A model generated the notes under the pieces. The model was not told the DNA's origin and made no database searches. It saw only the letters and a program-made list of their open reading frames with translations. Made by a program: the position numbers and the translations under genes. Below, in pieces: positions 54,803 to 63,521 of a DNA stretch of 64,000 nt. The stretch's first letter is position 1, and the number at the start of each line of letters is the position of its first letter. Origin of the DNA: Saprospiraceae bacterium (lineage in GTDB: Bacteria; Bacteroidota; Bacteroidia; Chitinophagales; Saprospiraceae); the NCBI GenBank assembly GCA_016714895.1, contig JADKBV010000011.1, forward strand, positions 868,001-932,000, in the 5' to 3' direction.

Positions 54803-57238
54803 ATGGTTACATTCAGGTTATTTATTTATTTAGTATTTTCAGGTTTTTCACTTTCATTTATTCAGGCTCAATCCTCCACCATTACAGGTAAAATTCAGGA
54901 TGGTCAAAACCAAAATATTCCCTTTGCAACTGTAGTTATCAAGTCAGCCATTGACTCATCATTGGTCAAAGCTGATATTACCACAGAAGAGGGTCTTTTT
55001 ACTTTTGTCGGGGTCAAACCCGGAAAATATTTTGCGGAAGCCAGCTACATCGGATATAAAGATGCCGTCACTAATGTTTTTGATGCCAATATTCCATCCA
55101 TCGAACTGGCACCGATAGTCCTCGAAGAAAATGCCAAACAACTCGATGAAGTTGTGGTCACTGCCCAAAGAGCCCTGATCGAAGTAAAAGCCGACAGAAC
55201 GGTGTTTAATGTACAAGGCACGATCAACTCCGCCGGCGAAAACGGTCTTAATCTGTTGCGTAAAGCACCGGGTGTATTGGTCGACAATAGCGATAATATA
55301 ACCGTTTTGGGTCGTTCCGGCGTATTGATATATGTCGATGGGAAAAGACTGCCGCTCACAGGAGACGATCTCACGACCTATCTTCAGAGTCTTACTTCTG
55401 AACAGATTGACAAAATCGATATCATCACCAATCCGGGTTCGAAGTACGAAGCACAGGGCAATGCAGGTATCATCGACATAAGATTAAAAAAAGACAAAAA
55501 TCTGGGTTCCAATGGTTCTGTCAGTACCACGTACGGACATGGTCGTTATGGTACAGGCAATGTTAATGCCAATGGAAACTACAGGAATAAAATCTTAAAT
55601 ACTTTTGGAGGTGTTGGATACAACTTTGGTACCCGATGGAATGAAATGATTTTTGAAACGTTTCAGAATCAAATCAGACTAAATGAAACCAATCGAAGTA
55701 CTTCTGATTTTTCAGGACTTAACGGACGTTGGGGAACAGATTTTTTTATCAATAAAAAACACACTATTGGTTTTTTAGTCAGTGCCCAGACGTTTTCAAA
55801 CCAAAATAAGGCCAACAACCGAACTTTAATAGGTCCGGAAACCACAGACATCAGAATTGACAGCGTTTTGATTGCACCGAATACTTCTGAAAATACCAGA
55901 ACTCAGGCAACCTACAACATCAATTATGCTTTTGAATCCGGTAAAAACCGGTTGAATATTGATGTGGATTACGGTAATTTTGATAATGTGGCGGATTATT
56001 ACCAACCCAACTTTTACTACAATGCGGCTGAATCCCAGATTTTCAGCCAGATCATCAATACCTATTCAACACCTAATAACATTGAGATAACAACGGCCAA
56101 AGCAGATTACGAAACTGAAGTTTTTGGCGGAAGCCTGGGTTTAGGTACCAAATTCAGTAATGTTCAGACCGATAATACTTTTTTATTTTATAATGTTCTT
56201 GATAATGTTCAGGTCAGAAATGACAGACGTTCCAATGAATTTGCATACAGTGAAAATGTATTGGCAGGATACGTTAATTATACCAGAAACCTGACCCAAA
56301 AATGGAATGTTTCCGCTGGCCTGAGGGTCGAAAATACAGATGCCACCGGAGAATTGACGGCTTTTATTCCCGAATTGGCAGAATCACCTGTGGATTTTAA
56401 TTATGTCAGCTTTTTCCCTTCAGCAGGATTGACTTATCAGCACCATCCCGAACATGTATATTCTGTCAATTACGGAAGGCGGATCAACCGACCTGACTAT
56501 AATGTATTAAATCCTTTCAGGGAACAATTGAGCGAACTTTCCTACAGCAAAGGAAATAAGTTTTTACAACCTGAAATCGTCAATAATGTAGAAATCGGAT
56601 ACACGCTGAAGTACAGATATACCTTTAAAATATCTTACAGCAATACGTCCAACCAAATCACAAGACTGATCGGTCCCGACGAAATTGATCCCAGAGCGGG
56701 TTTTATCAGTTGGGACAATCTCGCTACCCAAAAACTCTACAACGCCAATATTTCTCTGCCGATTGACATCACTAAATGGTGGAATGCCTATATGAATTTT
56801 AATGTCGGATATACGGACAATCAGGCAGATTACGGCGATGGCAGGGTCGTTGATGTACAGGCAGGTTCTTACAGTTTTTTTCAGCAACACACTTTTTCAT
56901 TAGGGAAAAAATGGAAAGTCGAAATATCCGGCTGGTACAGTGGTCCCGGTGTTTGGGGCGGTGTATTTTTGTATGACCCGAGTTACAGCCTTAATCTCGG
57001 ACTTCAACGCAAATTTTTTAATGACAAGCTCAATGTAAGACTCAGCGCCAATGATATTACGTACCAATCCGGCTGGAGTGGAGTTTCCCGTTTTAACGGT
57101 CAGGTAGGTTTTGGCGGGGGCAATTGGGACAGCAGAAGAGCTTCCATCAGCCTTAGTTATGACTTAGGTAATACAAATGTCAAATCCCGAAAAAGAAACA
57201 CCGGTATGGACGACGAAAGCAGAAGGGTCGGAGGATAA
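54803..57238 (+). CDS. Outer-membrane beta-barrel protein with carboxypeptidase-regulatory-like domain
   Basis: An 811-residue protein: signal peptide (about 1-22, ending IQAQ), a CarboxypepD_reg-like beta sandwich (about 25-110, ITGKIQDGQNQNIPFATVVI), a TonB-receptor plug-like part (VVVTAQRALIEVKADRTVFN, GVLIYVDGKRLPL, IDIITNPGSKYEAQGNAGII) and a large barrel with alternating aromatic strands. This is the OMP_b-brl family of Bacteroidota. The ligand is unknown. It is monocistronic, with a terminator 44 nt after the stop. Confidence 0.9.
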   Translation: MVTFRLFIYLVFSGFSLSFIQAQSSTITGKIQDGQNQNIPFATVVIKSAIDSSLVKADITTEEGLFTFVGVKPGKYFAEASYIGYKDAVTNVFDANIPSIELAPIVLEENAKQLDEVVVTAQRALIEVKADRTVFNVQGTINSAGENGLNLLRKAPGVLVDNSDNITVLGRSGVLIYVDGKRLPLTGDDLTTYLQSLTSEQIDKIDIITNPGSKYEAQGNAGIIDIRLKKDKNLGSNGSVSTTYGHGRYGTGNVNANGNYRNKILNTFGGVGYNFGTRWNEMIFETFQNQIRLNETNRSTSDFSGLNGRWGTDFFINKKHTIGFLVSAQTFSNQNKANNRTLIGPETTDIRIDSVLIAPNTSENTRTQATYNINYAFESGKNRLNIDVDYGNFDNVADYYQPNFYYNAAESQIFSQIINTYSTPNNIEITTAKADYETEVFGGSLGLGTKFSNVQTDNTFLFYNVLDNVQVRNDRRSNEFAYSENVLAGYVNYTRNLTQKWNVSAGLRVENTDATGELTAFIPELAESPVDFNYVSFFPSAGLTYQHHPEHVYSVNYGRRINRPDYNVLNPFREQLSELSYSKGNKFLQPEIVNNVEIGYTLKYRYTFKISYSNTSNQITRLIGPDEIDPRAGFISWDNLATQKLYNANISLPIDITKWWNAYMNFNVGYTDNQADYGDGRVVDVQAGSYSFFQQHTFSLGKKWKVEISGWYSGPGVWGGVFLYDPSYSLNLGLQRKFFNDKLNVRLSANDITYQSGWSGVSRFNGQVGFGGGNWDSRRASISLSYDLGNTNVKSRKRNTGMDDESRRVGG

Positions 57239-57281
57239 TGAAACAGGATTTTTATTATCTTTAAATTATCGTTTGAGGAAG

Positions 57282-57312
57282 GACCCTGTCAGAAATTTGA
57301 CAGGGTCTTTTT
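57282..57312 (+). terminator. Intrinsic terminator after the barrel gene
   Basis: GACCCTGTCA (57282-57291) pairs perfectly with TGACAGGGTC (57298-57307), with loop GAAATT and then five T. Confidence 0.88.
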
Positions 57313-57365
57313 ATTTTAAAAATGCTGTATCCAAACATTTATCATCTTCCATGGGTTTATCCATC

Positions 57366-58331
57366 ATGGAAACACTTGACATCATTATCATCGGCGGCGG
57401 ACCCATCGGTCTGGCATGTGGATTGGAAGCGCAAAAAGCCGGATTACAATACATCATCCTTGAAAAAGGTGCACTGGTCAATTCGTTGTACCATTATCCG
57501 TCGAATATGACGTTTTTTTCCACCTCTGAAAGGTTGGAGATTGGCGGTGTTCCCTTTGTATCTGTCAATGCCAAACCAACCAAAAATGAAGCTTTGGAGT
57601 ATTACCGCAGGATTGCTGATTCTTTCGGGCTAAATGTCCATACTTTTGAAGAAGTAACACGGATTCAAAAAAAAGATGGTATTTATGATGTAGAAAGTTC
57701 GAAATCCTCCTATCAAACTAAAAACATCATTTTGGCAACCGGTTTTTTTGATGCTCCTGTCCAATTGGATATTCCGGGTGAGAATTTGCCCAAGGTCACC
57801 CATTATTATAAAGAGCCGCATTTTTATTATAAACAAAAAGTTTTGGTCATCGGTGCCAATAATTCTGCGGTGGATGCAGCTTTGGAGACCTGGCGTAAAG
57901 GAGCCGAAGTCACGATGGTCATTCGCGGCAAAGAAATCGGTCCCAGGGTAAAATATTGGGTTCGTCCGGACATCATCAACCGGATTGAAGAAGGATCCAT
58001 CAAGGCATATTTTGAATCTGAAGTTTTCAACATCCATCCCGAAAAGGTAGAAATTAAAACACCTTTGGGTCATATAACTCTTGAAAACGATTACGTCATT
58101 GCTGCTACCGGATACCAACCCGATTTTGCACTCCTGCGGATGTTGGGCGTGACTTGTTCGGATGATGACAAAAGAATACCCGATTACGACCCTGAAACCC
58201 AGGAATCCAATCAAAAAGGTGTCTACCTGGCCGGCGTGGTCTGCGGCGGCATGGAAACCCATGTTTGGTTTATTGAAAACTCAAGGGTACACGCTGAAAA
58301 AATTGTAGCTGATATCATGGCAAAAAAATAG
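57366..58331 (+). CDS. ypdA: YpdA-like flavin reductase (putative bacillithiol disulfide reductase)
   Basis: A 321-residue FAD/NADPH enzyme. The start at ATG 57366 gives METLDIIIIGGGPIGLACGL; the longer frame runs through the upstream terminator and is rejected. NADPH-site VLVIGANNSAVDAALE and the family marker NMTFFSTSERLEIGGVPF support YpdA. The redox CxxC of thioredoxin reductases is absent, as expected. It reduces bacillithiol disulfide in relatives; bacillithiol use here is inferred. Confidence 0.88.
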   Translation: METLDIIIIGGGPIGLACGLEAQKAGLQYIILEKGALVNSLYHYPSNMTFFSTSERLEIGGVPFVSVNAKPTKNEALEYYRRIADSFGLNVHTFEEVTRIQKKDGIYDVESSKSSYQTKNIILATGFFDAPVQLDIPGENLPKVTHYYKEPHFYYKQKVLVIGANNSAVDAALETWRKGAEVTMVIRGKEIGPRVKYWVRPDIINRIEEGSIKAYFESEVFNIHPEKVEIKTPLGHITLENDYVIAATGYQPDFALLRMLGVTCSDDDKRIPDYDPETQESNQKGVYLAGVVCGGMETHVWFIENSRVHAEKIVADIMAKK

Positions 58332-58352
58332 TAAAAGTCTTTGAAGACAAAA

Positions 58353-58389
58353 AAAAAACCGCCGTTTTAAGATAAAACGACGGTTTTTT
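58353..58389. terminator. Bidirectional terminator between convergent genes
   Basis: A run of A, then CCGCCGTTTTA (58359-58369), loop AGA, TAAAACGACGG (58373-58383), then a run of T. There is one mismatch in the stem. It serves ypdA and the S9 peptidase gene. Confidence 0.85.
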
Positions 58390-58411
58390 TTATTTTTCGA
58401 AATGAAGAATT

Positions 58412-61051
58412 CTACTTCTTCGTAATCGTCATCACGGCATTTTGATAAGCCGGAATAACCTGTACCATTTTATCAGCTGCTTTTGTGTCCGGGTGAATCC
58501 AATACGTGGTGATGTCCTGGGCATTATCCTGATTGACGACTTCCACTTTTTGGTAAGCAACACCGTTCATATCTTCTTTACCTTTGACGGTAAGGGTCAC
58601 TTTTTTGGCTTTCATGGTCATGATATCAGGAACTTCAAAATGCAGGGTGTATCCTTCTTTGAGTGGAAGACCACCAATGATATAGTCTGAACCCGGTCCG
58701 TCATTCATATAAGCTCCTTCAAACGGAATCTCCATTTTCTGGCCCATCATATCGATAGATGCTTTATTGTCGGCAAATGTCATCGGAATGGTTTGTCCCA
58801 TCTGACTCATGTTTCTCGCCACACAAGCAAATGATTTTGTCATAACGACTTCGTCCGTCATTTCGCCCATGGCGCCGGTAGAAACATCTTTGATGACATA
58901 GTTTCCATCTTTCATGGAGATGGTTCTCGTCATGCTCATAGGAATTTTTTGTCCCTGAACTTCCAAAGCCATATCGTATTCGGTGCTACCTTCTTTGATG
59001 TTGTTGTTGATAGCAGGAAATGATTTTGCAATGGCCACTGCTTGTTTGGCCTCGTATTTTACGGTTTTGACATCAACTTTCAGTTTTTCAAGGGTTTCTT
59101 TGACATCCGTTGGCATATCTTCCTGAAATCTTCCGCCGATTACTTCTGAAAGGAATCTTTCGACATGAGCATACATCGCCTTTTTGTTCAAAGGTTTGGC
59201 AAATCCGTGTCCTTCATCTTTTGCCAAAAGGTAATCAACTTTTTTGCCTTTGTCTCTGAGTGCAATCACAATCTGATCTGCTTCTGCCTGTTTTACCCTG
59301 GGGTCATTAGCACCCTGAATGATCAGAAGGGGTTTTACGATTTTGTCAGCTTTAAACAATGGGCTTGCCTCCCGGATCAGTTTTTTACCTTCTTCTGTAT
59401 TGGGGTCACCCACCATTCCGTAAAGGAAAGCTCTTCCGGCTTCCCAATAAGCAGGCACTGATTCCAATAAGGTAAAGATATTGCTTGGTCCCACGATGTC
59501 CACACCACAAGCGTATACATCAGGAGTAAATGCCAGACCTGCCAGGGTTGCATATCCGCCATAACTTCCTCCCATGATAGCGACGCGGTTTTTGTCTGCG
59601 ATTCCTTTATCCACCAGGTATTTTACACCCCAGGTGATATCATCCTGCATCAATTTCCCCCACTGAAGGTCTCCTGCATTGAGGAATTTTTTGCCGTAAC
59701 CACCACTGGCTCTGAAATTTGGCTGTAATACTGCATACCCTCTGTTTGCCAGAAACTGTACTTCTGCATTATATCCCCAATAGTCTCGCGGACCTTTAGG
59801 ACCTCCGTGAACCAATACAATCACCGGAAGATTTTTGGCAGCGATGCCGACAGGTGTTGTCAGGTAAGCAGGGATTTCAAGTCCATCAGAACTTTTGTAC
59901 GTCACCGGAGTCATCGTGGCGAGGTGTTGTTCTACTTCTTTAAGTTTAGGTCTCGGTGTATATTGGTGGATGAGTTTTTTGGTTTTTGTATCGTAAAAAT
60001 ATGCTTCTGAAGCATATTTGTCACCACCTGTGGCAATAAGGAATTTGCTGTAGTCTTTGGTAGAAGACTGAAAATTCACTTCTCTTCCCGGAAATTGAGT
60101 TTCGAGATATTTGTACATCTCTTCCCAACTTTTGTCTTTCCAATAATATTTGGTTTTGTCAAGTGTGTAAGAAGTAGAGATGATTTTGCGGTTGTGTCTA
60201 TCCATTCTCAATCCGCCGAAATCGACTTTGTTTTCCGGATCGGATTCGATTTTGACTTTTTGTTTGTTTTCCGGATTCATCATAAATAAGGTGCTTTTGT
60301 CCAGGTCACCTACATTTGAAACCAGATAAAACTGAGAATTGTCTTCATTCCAATTGCTTACATAAGCGGATTCCGTTACTTTGGTTTCGTAGATCGGAAC
60401 AAGTTTATTGGTTTTGTCGTAATATAAAAAGGTCGTATTTCCTTTTTCGTCTGTTCTGTACAGAAGTCTGAGTTTTTCGTCCCAGTCAAAGTCATAACCG
60501 GTGATTCTGTCTTCATTTTTATACAACAATTTGAGATCTCCGGTAGAAATCGTCAATTCGTACAGATCGTGCCATGCTTTGTCGCGGTCATTGAGACCGA
60601 TCATCATTTTGTCCGGATTGATTCTGCTGACGTCGTATATCTGTGCAGTCACTTCATTAAGGGGTGTCAGGTTTCTTGATTCAGGAACACCGGATTCCGC
60701 ATTGGCTGCTGCCATCGGGTCAACGGCAAAGATGTTGATATTTTCATCACCGTCTTTGTCTTTTACGTAGAGGATGTATTTGCTGTCGTCAGTCCAGAAG
60801 TAACCGTACAATGGTCTTTGGCTGTCAGTAAGCGGACGTGCTTTGTCAAAAGACTCGTCAAATTTTTTGACCCAGACATTCATAATACCTTTGTGGGCTT
60901 TCATAAAAGAAATCCAGTTACCGTCGGGGCTGAGCTGACCGGAGCTGATTTCGGGATTACCAAAAAACAAATCTCTGTCTAAAAGAGGTGTTTTCTGGGC
61001 GTTGGTGTGTTGTGCCATCATAAAAACTAAGGCTAAAATTACTATTCTCAT
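58412..61051 (-). CDS. S9 family prolyl oligopeptidase-like peptidase with extra C-terminal domain
   Basis: An 879-residue exported peptidase with a signal peptide (MRIVILALVFMMA, ending TNAQ). A beta-propeller precedes the alpha/beta-hydrolase domain, with nucleophile Ser in IMGGSYGGYATLAG (about 495), Asp in GANDPRVKQ and His in DEGHGFAKP. Residues about 650-879 form an added beta-rich domain (DGNYVIKDVSTGAMGEMTDE) not found in the basic DPP IV/acylaminoacyl peptidases. It probably degrades peptides in the periplasm. Confidence 0.92.
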   Translation of the reverse strand: MRIVILALVFMMAQHTNAQKTPLLDRDLFFGNPEISSGQLSPDGNWISFMKAHKGIMNVWVKKFDESFDKARPLTDSQRPLYGYFWTDDSKYILYVKDKDGDENINIFAVDPMAAANAESGVPESRNLTPLNEVTAQIYDVSRINPDKMMIGLNDRDKAWHDLYELTISTGDLKLLYKNEDRITGYDFDWDEKLRLLYRTDEKGNTTFLYYDKTNKLVPIYETKVTESAYVSNWNEDNSQFYLVSNVGDLDKSTLFMMNPENKQKVKIESDPENKVDFGGLRMDRHNRKIISTSYTLDKTKYYWKDKSWEEMYKYLETQFPGREVNFQSSTKDYSKFLIATGGDKYASEAYFYDTKTKKLIHQYTPRPKLKEVEQHLATMTPVTYKSSDGLEIPAYLTTPVGIAAKNLPVIVLVHGGPKGPRDYWGYNAEVQFLANRGYAVLQPNFRASGGYGKKFLNAGDLQWGKLMQDDITWGVKYLVDKGIADKNRVAIMGGSYGGYATLAGLAFTPDVYACGVDIVGPSNIFTLLESVPAYWEAGRAFLYGMVGDPNTEEGKKLIREASPLFKADKIVKPLLIIQGANDPRVKQAEADQIVIALRDKGKKVDYLLAKDEGHGFAKPLNKKAMYAHVERFLSEVIGGRFQEDMPTDVKETLEKLKVDVKTVKYEAKQAVAIAKSFPAINNNIKEGSTEYDMALEVQGQKIPMSMTRTISMKDGNYVIKDVSTGAMGEMTDEVVMTKSFACVARNMSQMGQTIPMTFADNKASIDMMGQKMEIPFEGAYMNDGPGSDYIIGGLPLKEGYTLHFEVPDIMTMKAKKVTLTVKGKEDMNGVAYQKVEVVNQDNAQDITTYWIHPDTKAADKMVQVIPAYQNAVMTITKK

Positions 61052-61531
61052 TTGTTTGTATTTAATAATGACAAATAAACTGTAAAAAAAGGATAAATGT
61101 TATAAAAAATCGATGATTGATGTAAAATAATAGAAATAGGACGATAAAATGGTGGTTTCGGTGGCAAATCGGGAAAGTGAAATATATTGAATGCGCCCAT
61201 CAAAAACCGGAAGCGGTTTGCCATCCTATCATGGAGTGGCCTTTTGATGATGATGTTATAGAATCAGGTTTTTATTGTTTATGTTCTTTGGTTTGGGTAG
61301 ATCCGATGGTTTTTTGTTAAAAAAAATCCATGGAACGATATAAGGTTATACACTTGACAAGGCAAAATGTGTTTCTGACATTCACCAAATCTTACAACCG
61401 CTAGAAGTATACGTAAAACTTTGTTTGTAAAGATTAATTTTTTTTTTGGTTTTTGAAAATACCTTTGGCTAAAGGTATGTTGTAACAGAAAGTAACCAAT
61501 TAAAAATAAAAACAATACATAAACAATACAA
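61052..61531. other. Intergenic region with a possible gene remnant
   Basis: No intact gene is seen. From about 61120 to TAA at 61318-61320 the plus strand stays open and reads a Cys/Trp-rich peptide (for example KYIECAHQKPEAV and PIMEWPFDDDVIESG) but has no start codon, so it may be the tail of a lost gene. Confidence 0.3.
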
Positions 61532-61557
61532 AAAATGCCCGAAATATCGGGCATTTT
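61532..61557 (-). terminator. Intrinsic terminator after the baeRF-like gene
   Basis: AAAATGCCCGA (61532-61542) pairs perfectly with TCGGGCATTTT (61547-61557), with loop AATA; on the minus strand it ends in a U run. It lies 4 nt past the stop of the gene at 61561. Confidence 0.88.
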
Positions 61558-61560
61558 ATA

Positions 61561-61956
61561 TTATTCCTTTATAAAATGATTCCTGACTTTGGCAATCATC
61601 TGATTGTGGGAGATATGTGCTTCTGCAGTACCGAGTTCCAATACAGAAGATTTCAGCAAACCTTCTTTTGTGATGTAGTTGCGAAACTCTTCCTGTGCTT
61701 TGCCGGGACCAAAAACATAAATGTAATCCAGATTGGTCAATTCGTGACTCACATGTTTAAAAAAGTCATGCAATTCTCCGGACAATTTATGCGTATTGGC
61801 ATTCTGGCTGCTTCCGAAACTACCATGGATATTGGATTTGATTTTCCGGATGGCTTCAAAATTGCCTTCAGTCGTGTTGTCTTCATTGCTGATGATTTGA
61901 GCAACTTCGTGATCAATCCACAAACCTGCTACTTTTTTGTTTTTGTACATATCCAT
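61561..61956 (-). CDS. Small eRF1/Pelota-fold-like protein (baeRF-like)
   Basis: A 131-residue cytoplasmic protein. VAGLWIDHEVAQIIS at the N-terminus matches the V-W-I-D-H-x-x-A pattern of bacterial archaeo-eukaryotic release factor-like (host-attachment or translational machinery) proteins. LDYIYVFGPGKAQEEFRNYI in the second half is a second conserved block. Its function is unknown; stress or ribosome roles are proposed for relatives. It is monocistronic, with its own terminator. The start may be Met1 or Met3. Confidence 0.65.
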   Translation of the reverse strand: MDMYKNKKVAGLWIDHEVAQIISNEDNTTEGNFEAIRKIKSNIHGSFGSSQNANTHKLSGELHDFFKHVSHELTNLDYIYVFGPGKAQEEFRNYITKEGLLKSSVLELGTAEAHISHNQMIAKVRNHFIKE

Positions 61957-62196
61957 TATTTTATACCTACAAAACTACATAAAAACCTGGCGCTTTGCAG
62001 TGAGTTACAGCATTTTGTACTATGATCAAAATCATTACCATGCCCAAAATACCGAAAACTTTACGTCAAAAAACCAATCAATTTTATGGCGGGCTTAAAT
62101 AAATTGCCGCCAAATATCTGATTATAAAAGTGATTTAAATACCTTTGCCATTCTGAGTTCAAATTGACCAACAAGTACCTTTAAAAATATCAAACC

Positions 62197-62301
62197 ATGG
62201 CAAAAAGTAAAGACGTAAAAAAGGAAGTTAAAAAAGAAGCAGCCAAAACACCTAAAGAAAAGAAGGCTGAAAAAAGAAACAAAAAACCTAATTACGAATA
62301 A
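62197..62301 (+). CDS. Short Lys/Glu-rich conserved-type protein (34 residues)
   Basis: ATG 62197 to TAA 62299-62301. The sequence is highly charged: MAKSKDVKKEVKKEAAK, then TPKEKKAEKRNKKPNYE. The ordered Lys/Glu/Ala pattern and clean start and stop look like a genuine tiny basic protein of the sort seen in Bacteroidota, perhaps binding nucleic acid. It was found by reading the intergenic DNA, as it is below the usual length cut-off. Confidence 0.6.
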   Translation: MAKSKDVKKEVKKEAAKTPKEKKAEKRNKKPNYE

Positions 62302-62604
62302 GGTGCGTGCAGCACTTTTTGTGGGGTAATAGTTTGAAGGATAGGGATAGATAAGTTGTAACTTACCTACATATTCCCGACAATAAACGGATGTAACCAT
62401 TTATTAAAACATGTTTAGTTGATGGTTTGAAGGTGTGCCGGCAAAAGGGAATGACCTGAAGCAAGGCATCTCTGTATCTTATATACATCAGTTTTTTTTA
62501 TTTGGTATCATCAGAATCATCTGCGGAATCTTTATAAACCTCAAAATCCATGATGCTGACCAAAGGATGAAAATGTACTACCCAATTTTTTAAAAAAGCT
62601 ACCA
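62302..62604. other. Intergenic region without a clear gene
   Basis: Nothing firm is seen. A 35-codon minus-strand frame (62605 to 62498) ends in an acidic tail (KDSADDSDDTK), but no family or signal supports it. Confidence 0.3.
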
Positions 62605-62690
62605 TTTTATTTGAAACCCTTTTATATTTGTATCTTGATACATACCATCAAAATGACAGTATCCACATGTAGTAAATATATACGAATGTT
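62605..62690 (+). promoter_or_regulatory. Duplicated promoter-type element, copy 1
   Basis: It contains TGAAACCCTTTTATATTTG with a Bacteroidota -7 box TATATTTG at 62623-62630, and 131 nt separate the box from the ATG at 62761. Much of the following 60 nt also matches copy 2 at 63364-63450. Confidence 0.55.
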
Positions 62691-62760
62691 TAGGAGAGAC
62701 CATGTCCTTTCTTCAAAATGTAGTAGCAAACCTATTAAATAAATATTGTAAATCAAAACA

Positions 62761-63099
62761 ATGATAGATTATAACAATAAGATATTCAGACCTGTAAGTA
62801 ATACAGAAAATGGAGAAACCTCCAATGAAACTGTTTTTCTATATAAACAAATGGGAAACATTTTGACATCTGAATATTCCGGTGGTAAAATAGTGAAAGG
62901 ACATTTGATCGGACTTGTTAATGAGAAGGGAGAAATTGATATGAAATATCATCAGGTTAATGATAAAGGGGAACTTATGACGGGTATTTGTACCTCAAAA
63001 CCTGAAATTTTAACCAATGGAAAAATAAGGTTACACGAAAGTTGGGAATGGACATCAGGAGATAAATCAAAAGGGCAATCAATCATTGAAGAACAATAA
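62761..63099 (+). CDS. Small conserved protein, labelled n-acetylglutamate synthase in some Bacteroidota genomes
   Basis: A 112-residue protein, NKIFRPVSNTENGETSNETV at the start, with repeated beta strands GNILTSEYSGGKIVKGHLIG and LHESWEWTSGDKSKGQSIIE at the end. Homologues of this length are often labelled n-acetylglutamate synthase in databases, but there is no GNAT acetyl-CoA site and the fold looks like a small beta barrel, so that name is doubtful. I treat it as a conserved protein of unknown function. It has its own promoter. Confidence 0.75.
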   Translation: MIDYNNKIFRPVSNTENGETSNETVFLYKQMGNILTSEYSGGKIVKGHLIGLVNEKGEIDMKYHQVNDKGELMTGICTSKPEILTNGKIRLHESWEWTSGDKSKGQSIIEEQ

Positions 63100-63363
63100 A
63101 TTTTATTATTGTTGACACTGACTAAGGGTAATTGATCAGGCTAAATTAAAATTGTTGGTAAGTCATACTTTTAAAAAATTCCCTGCCAAAGTGAAAGGGT
63201 TTCTATAACCCGATACTCTGAAAGATTGCGCCATGTACCAATGTTATAAATCCAATCAACCTGAAAGAGAATCATTCATACCACCCTCAAAATACGTAAA
63301 TCAGATCATTTAAGGATCGTGCCTTGCCTGAATTCATATCAATCTTTCAGAAAACAAGTAAAG
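63100..63363. other. Intergenic region without a clear gene
   Basis: I see no open frame, repeat or terminator of note before the duplicated promoter element that begins at about 63364. Confidence 0.3.
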
Positions 63364-63450
63364 TTTCTGAAACCCTTTTATATTTGTATATTGATTACGA
63401 AAACCTGATCAAAATGGTAATATCTCAATGTAGGGAATTTTTAAAAATGA
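63364..63450 (+). promoter_or_regulatory. Duplicated promoter-type element, copy 2
   Basis: It contains TGAAACCCTTTTATATTTG with TATATTTG at 63379-63386, 136 nt before the ATG at 63522. About 90 nt align with 62605-62690 (shared ATTTGTAT, TTGAT, ATCAAAATG, ATGTAG). Confidence 0.55.
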
Positions 63451-63521
63451 TTAGGAAAGGGCATGTTATGTGCAAATGTTACCTGTTTTTATAACAGAAC
63501 TTAGGTAGGAATATTTTGATA

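Noticed and set aside
62498..62605. 35-codon minus-strand frame with an acidic tail.
   Set aside because: No start signal, family or context supports it, and it overlaps the duplicated promoter element.
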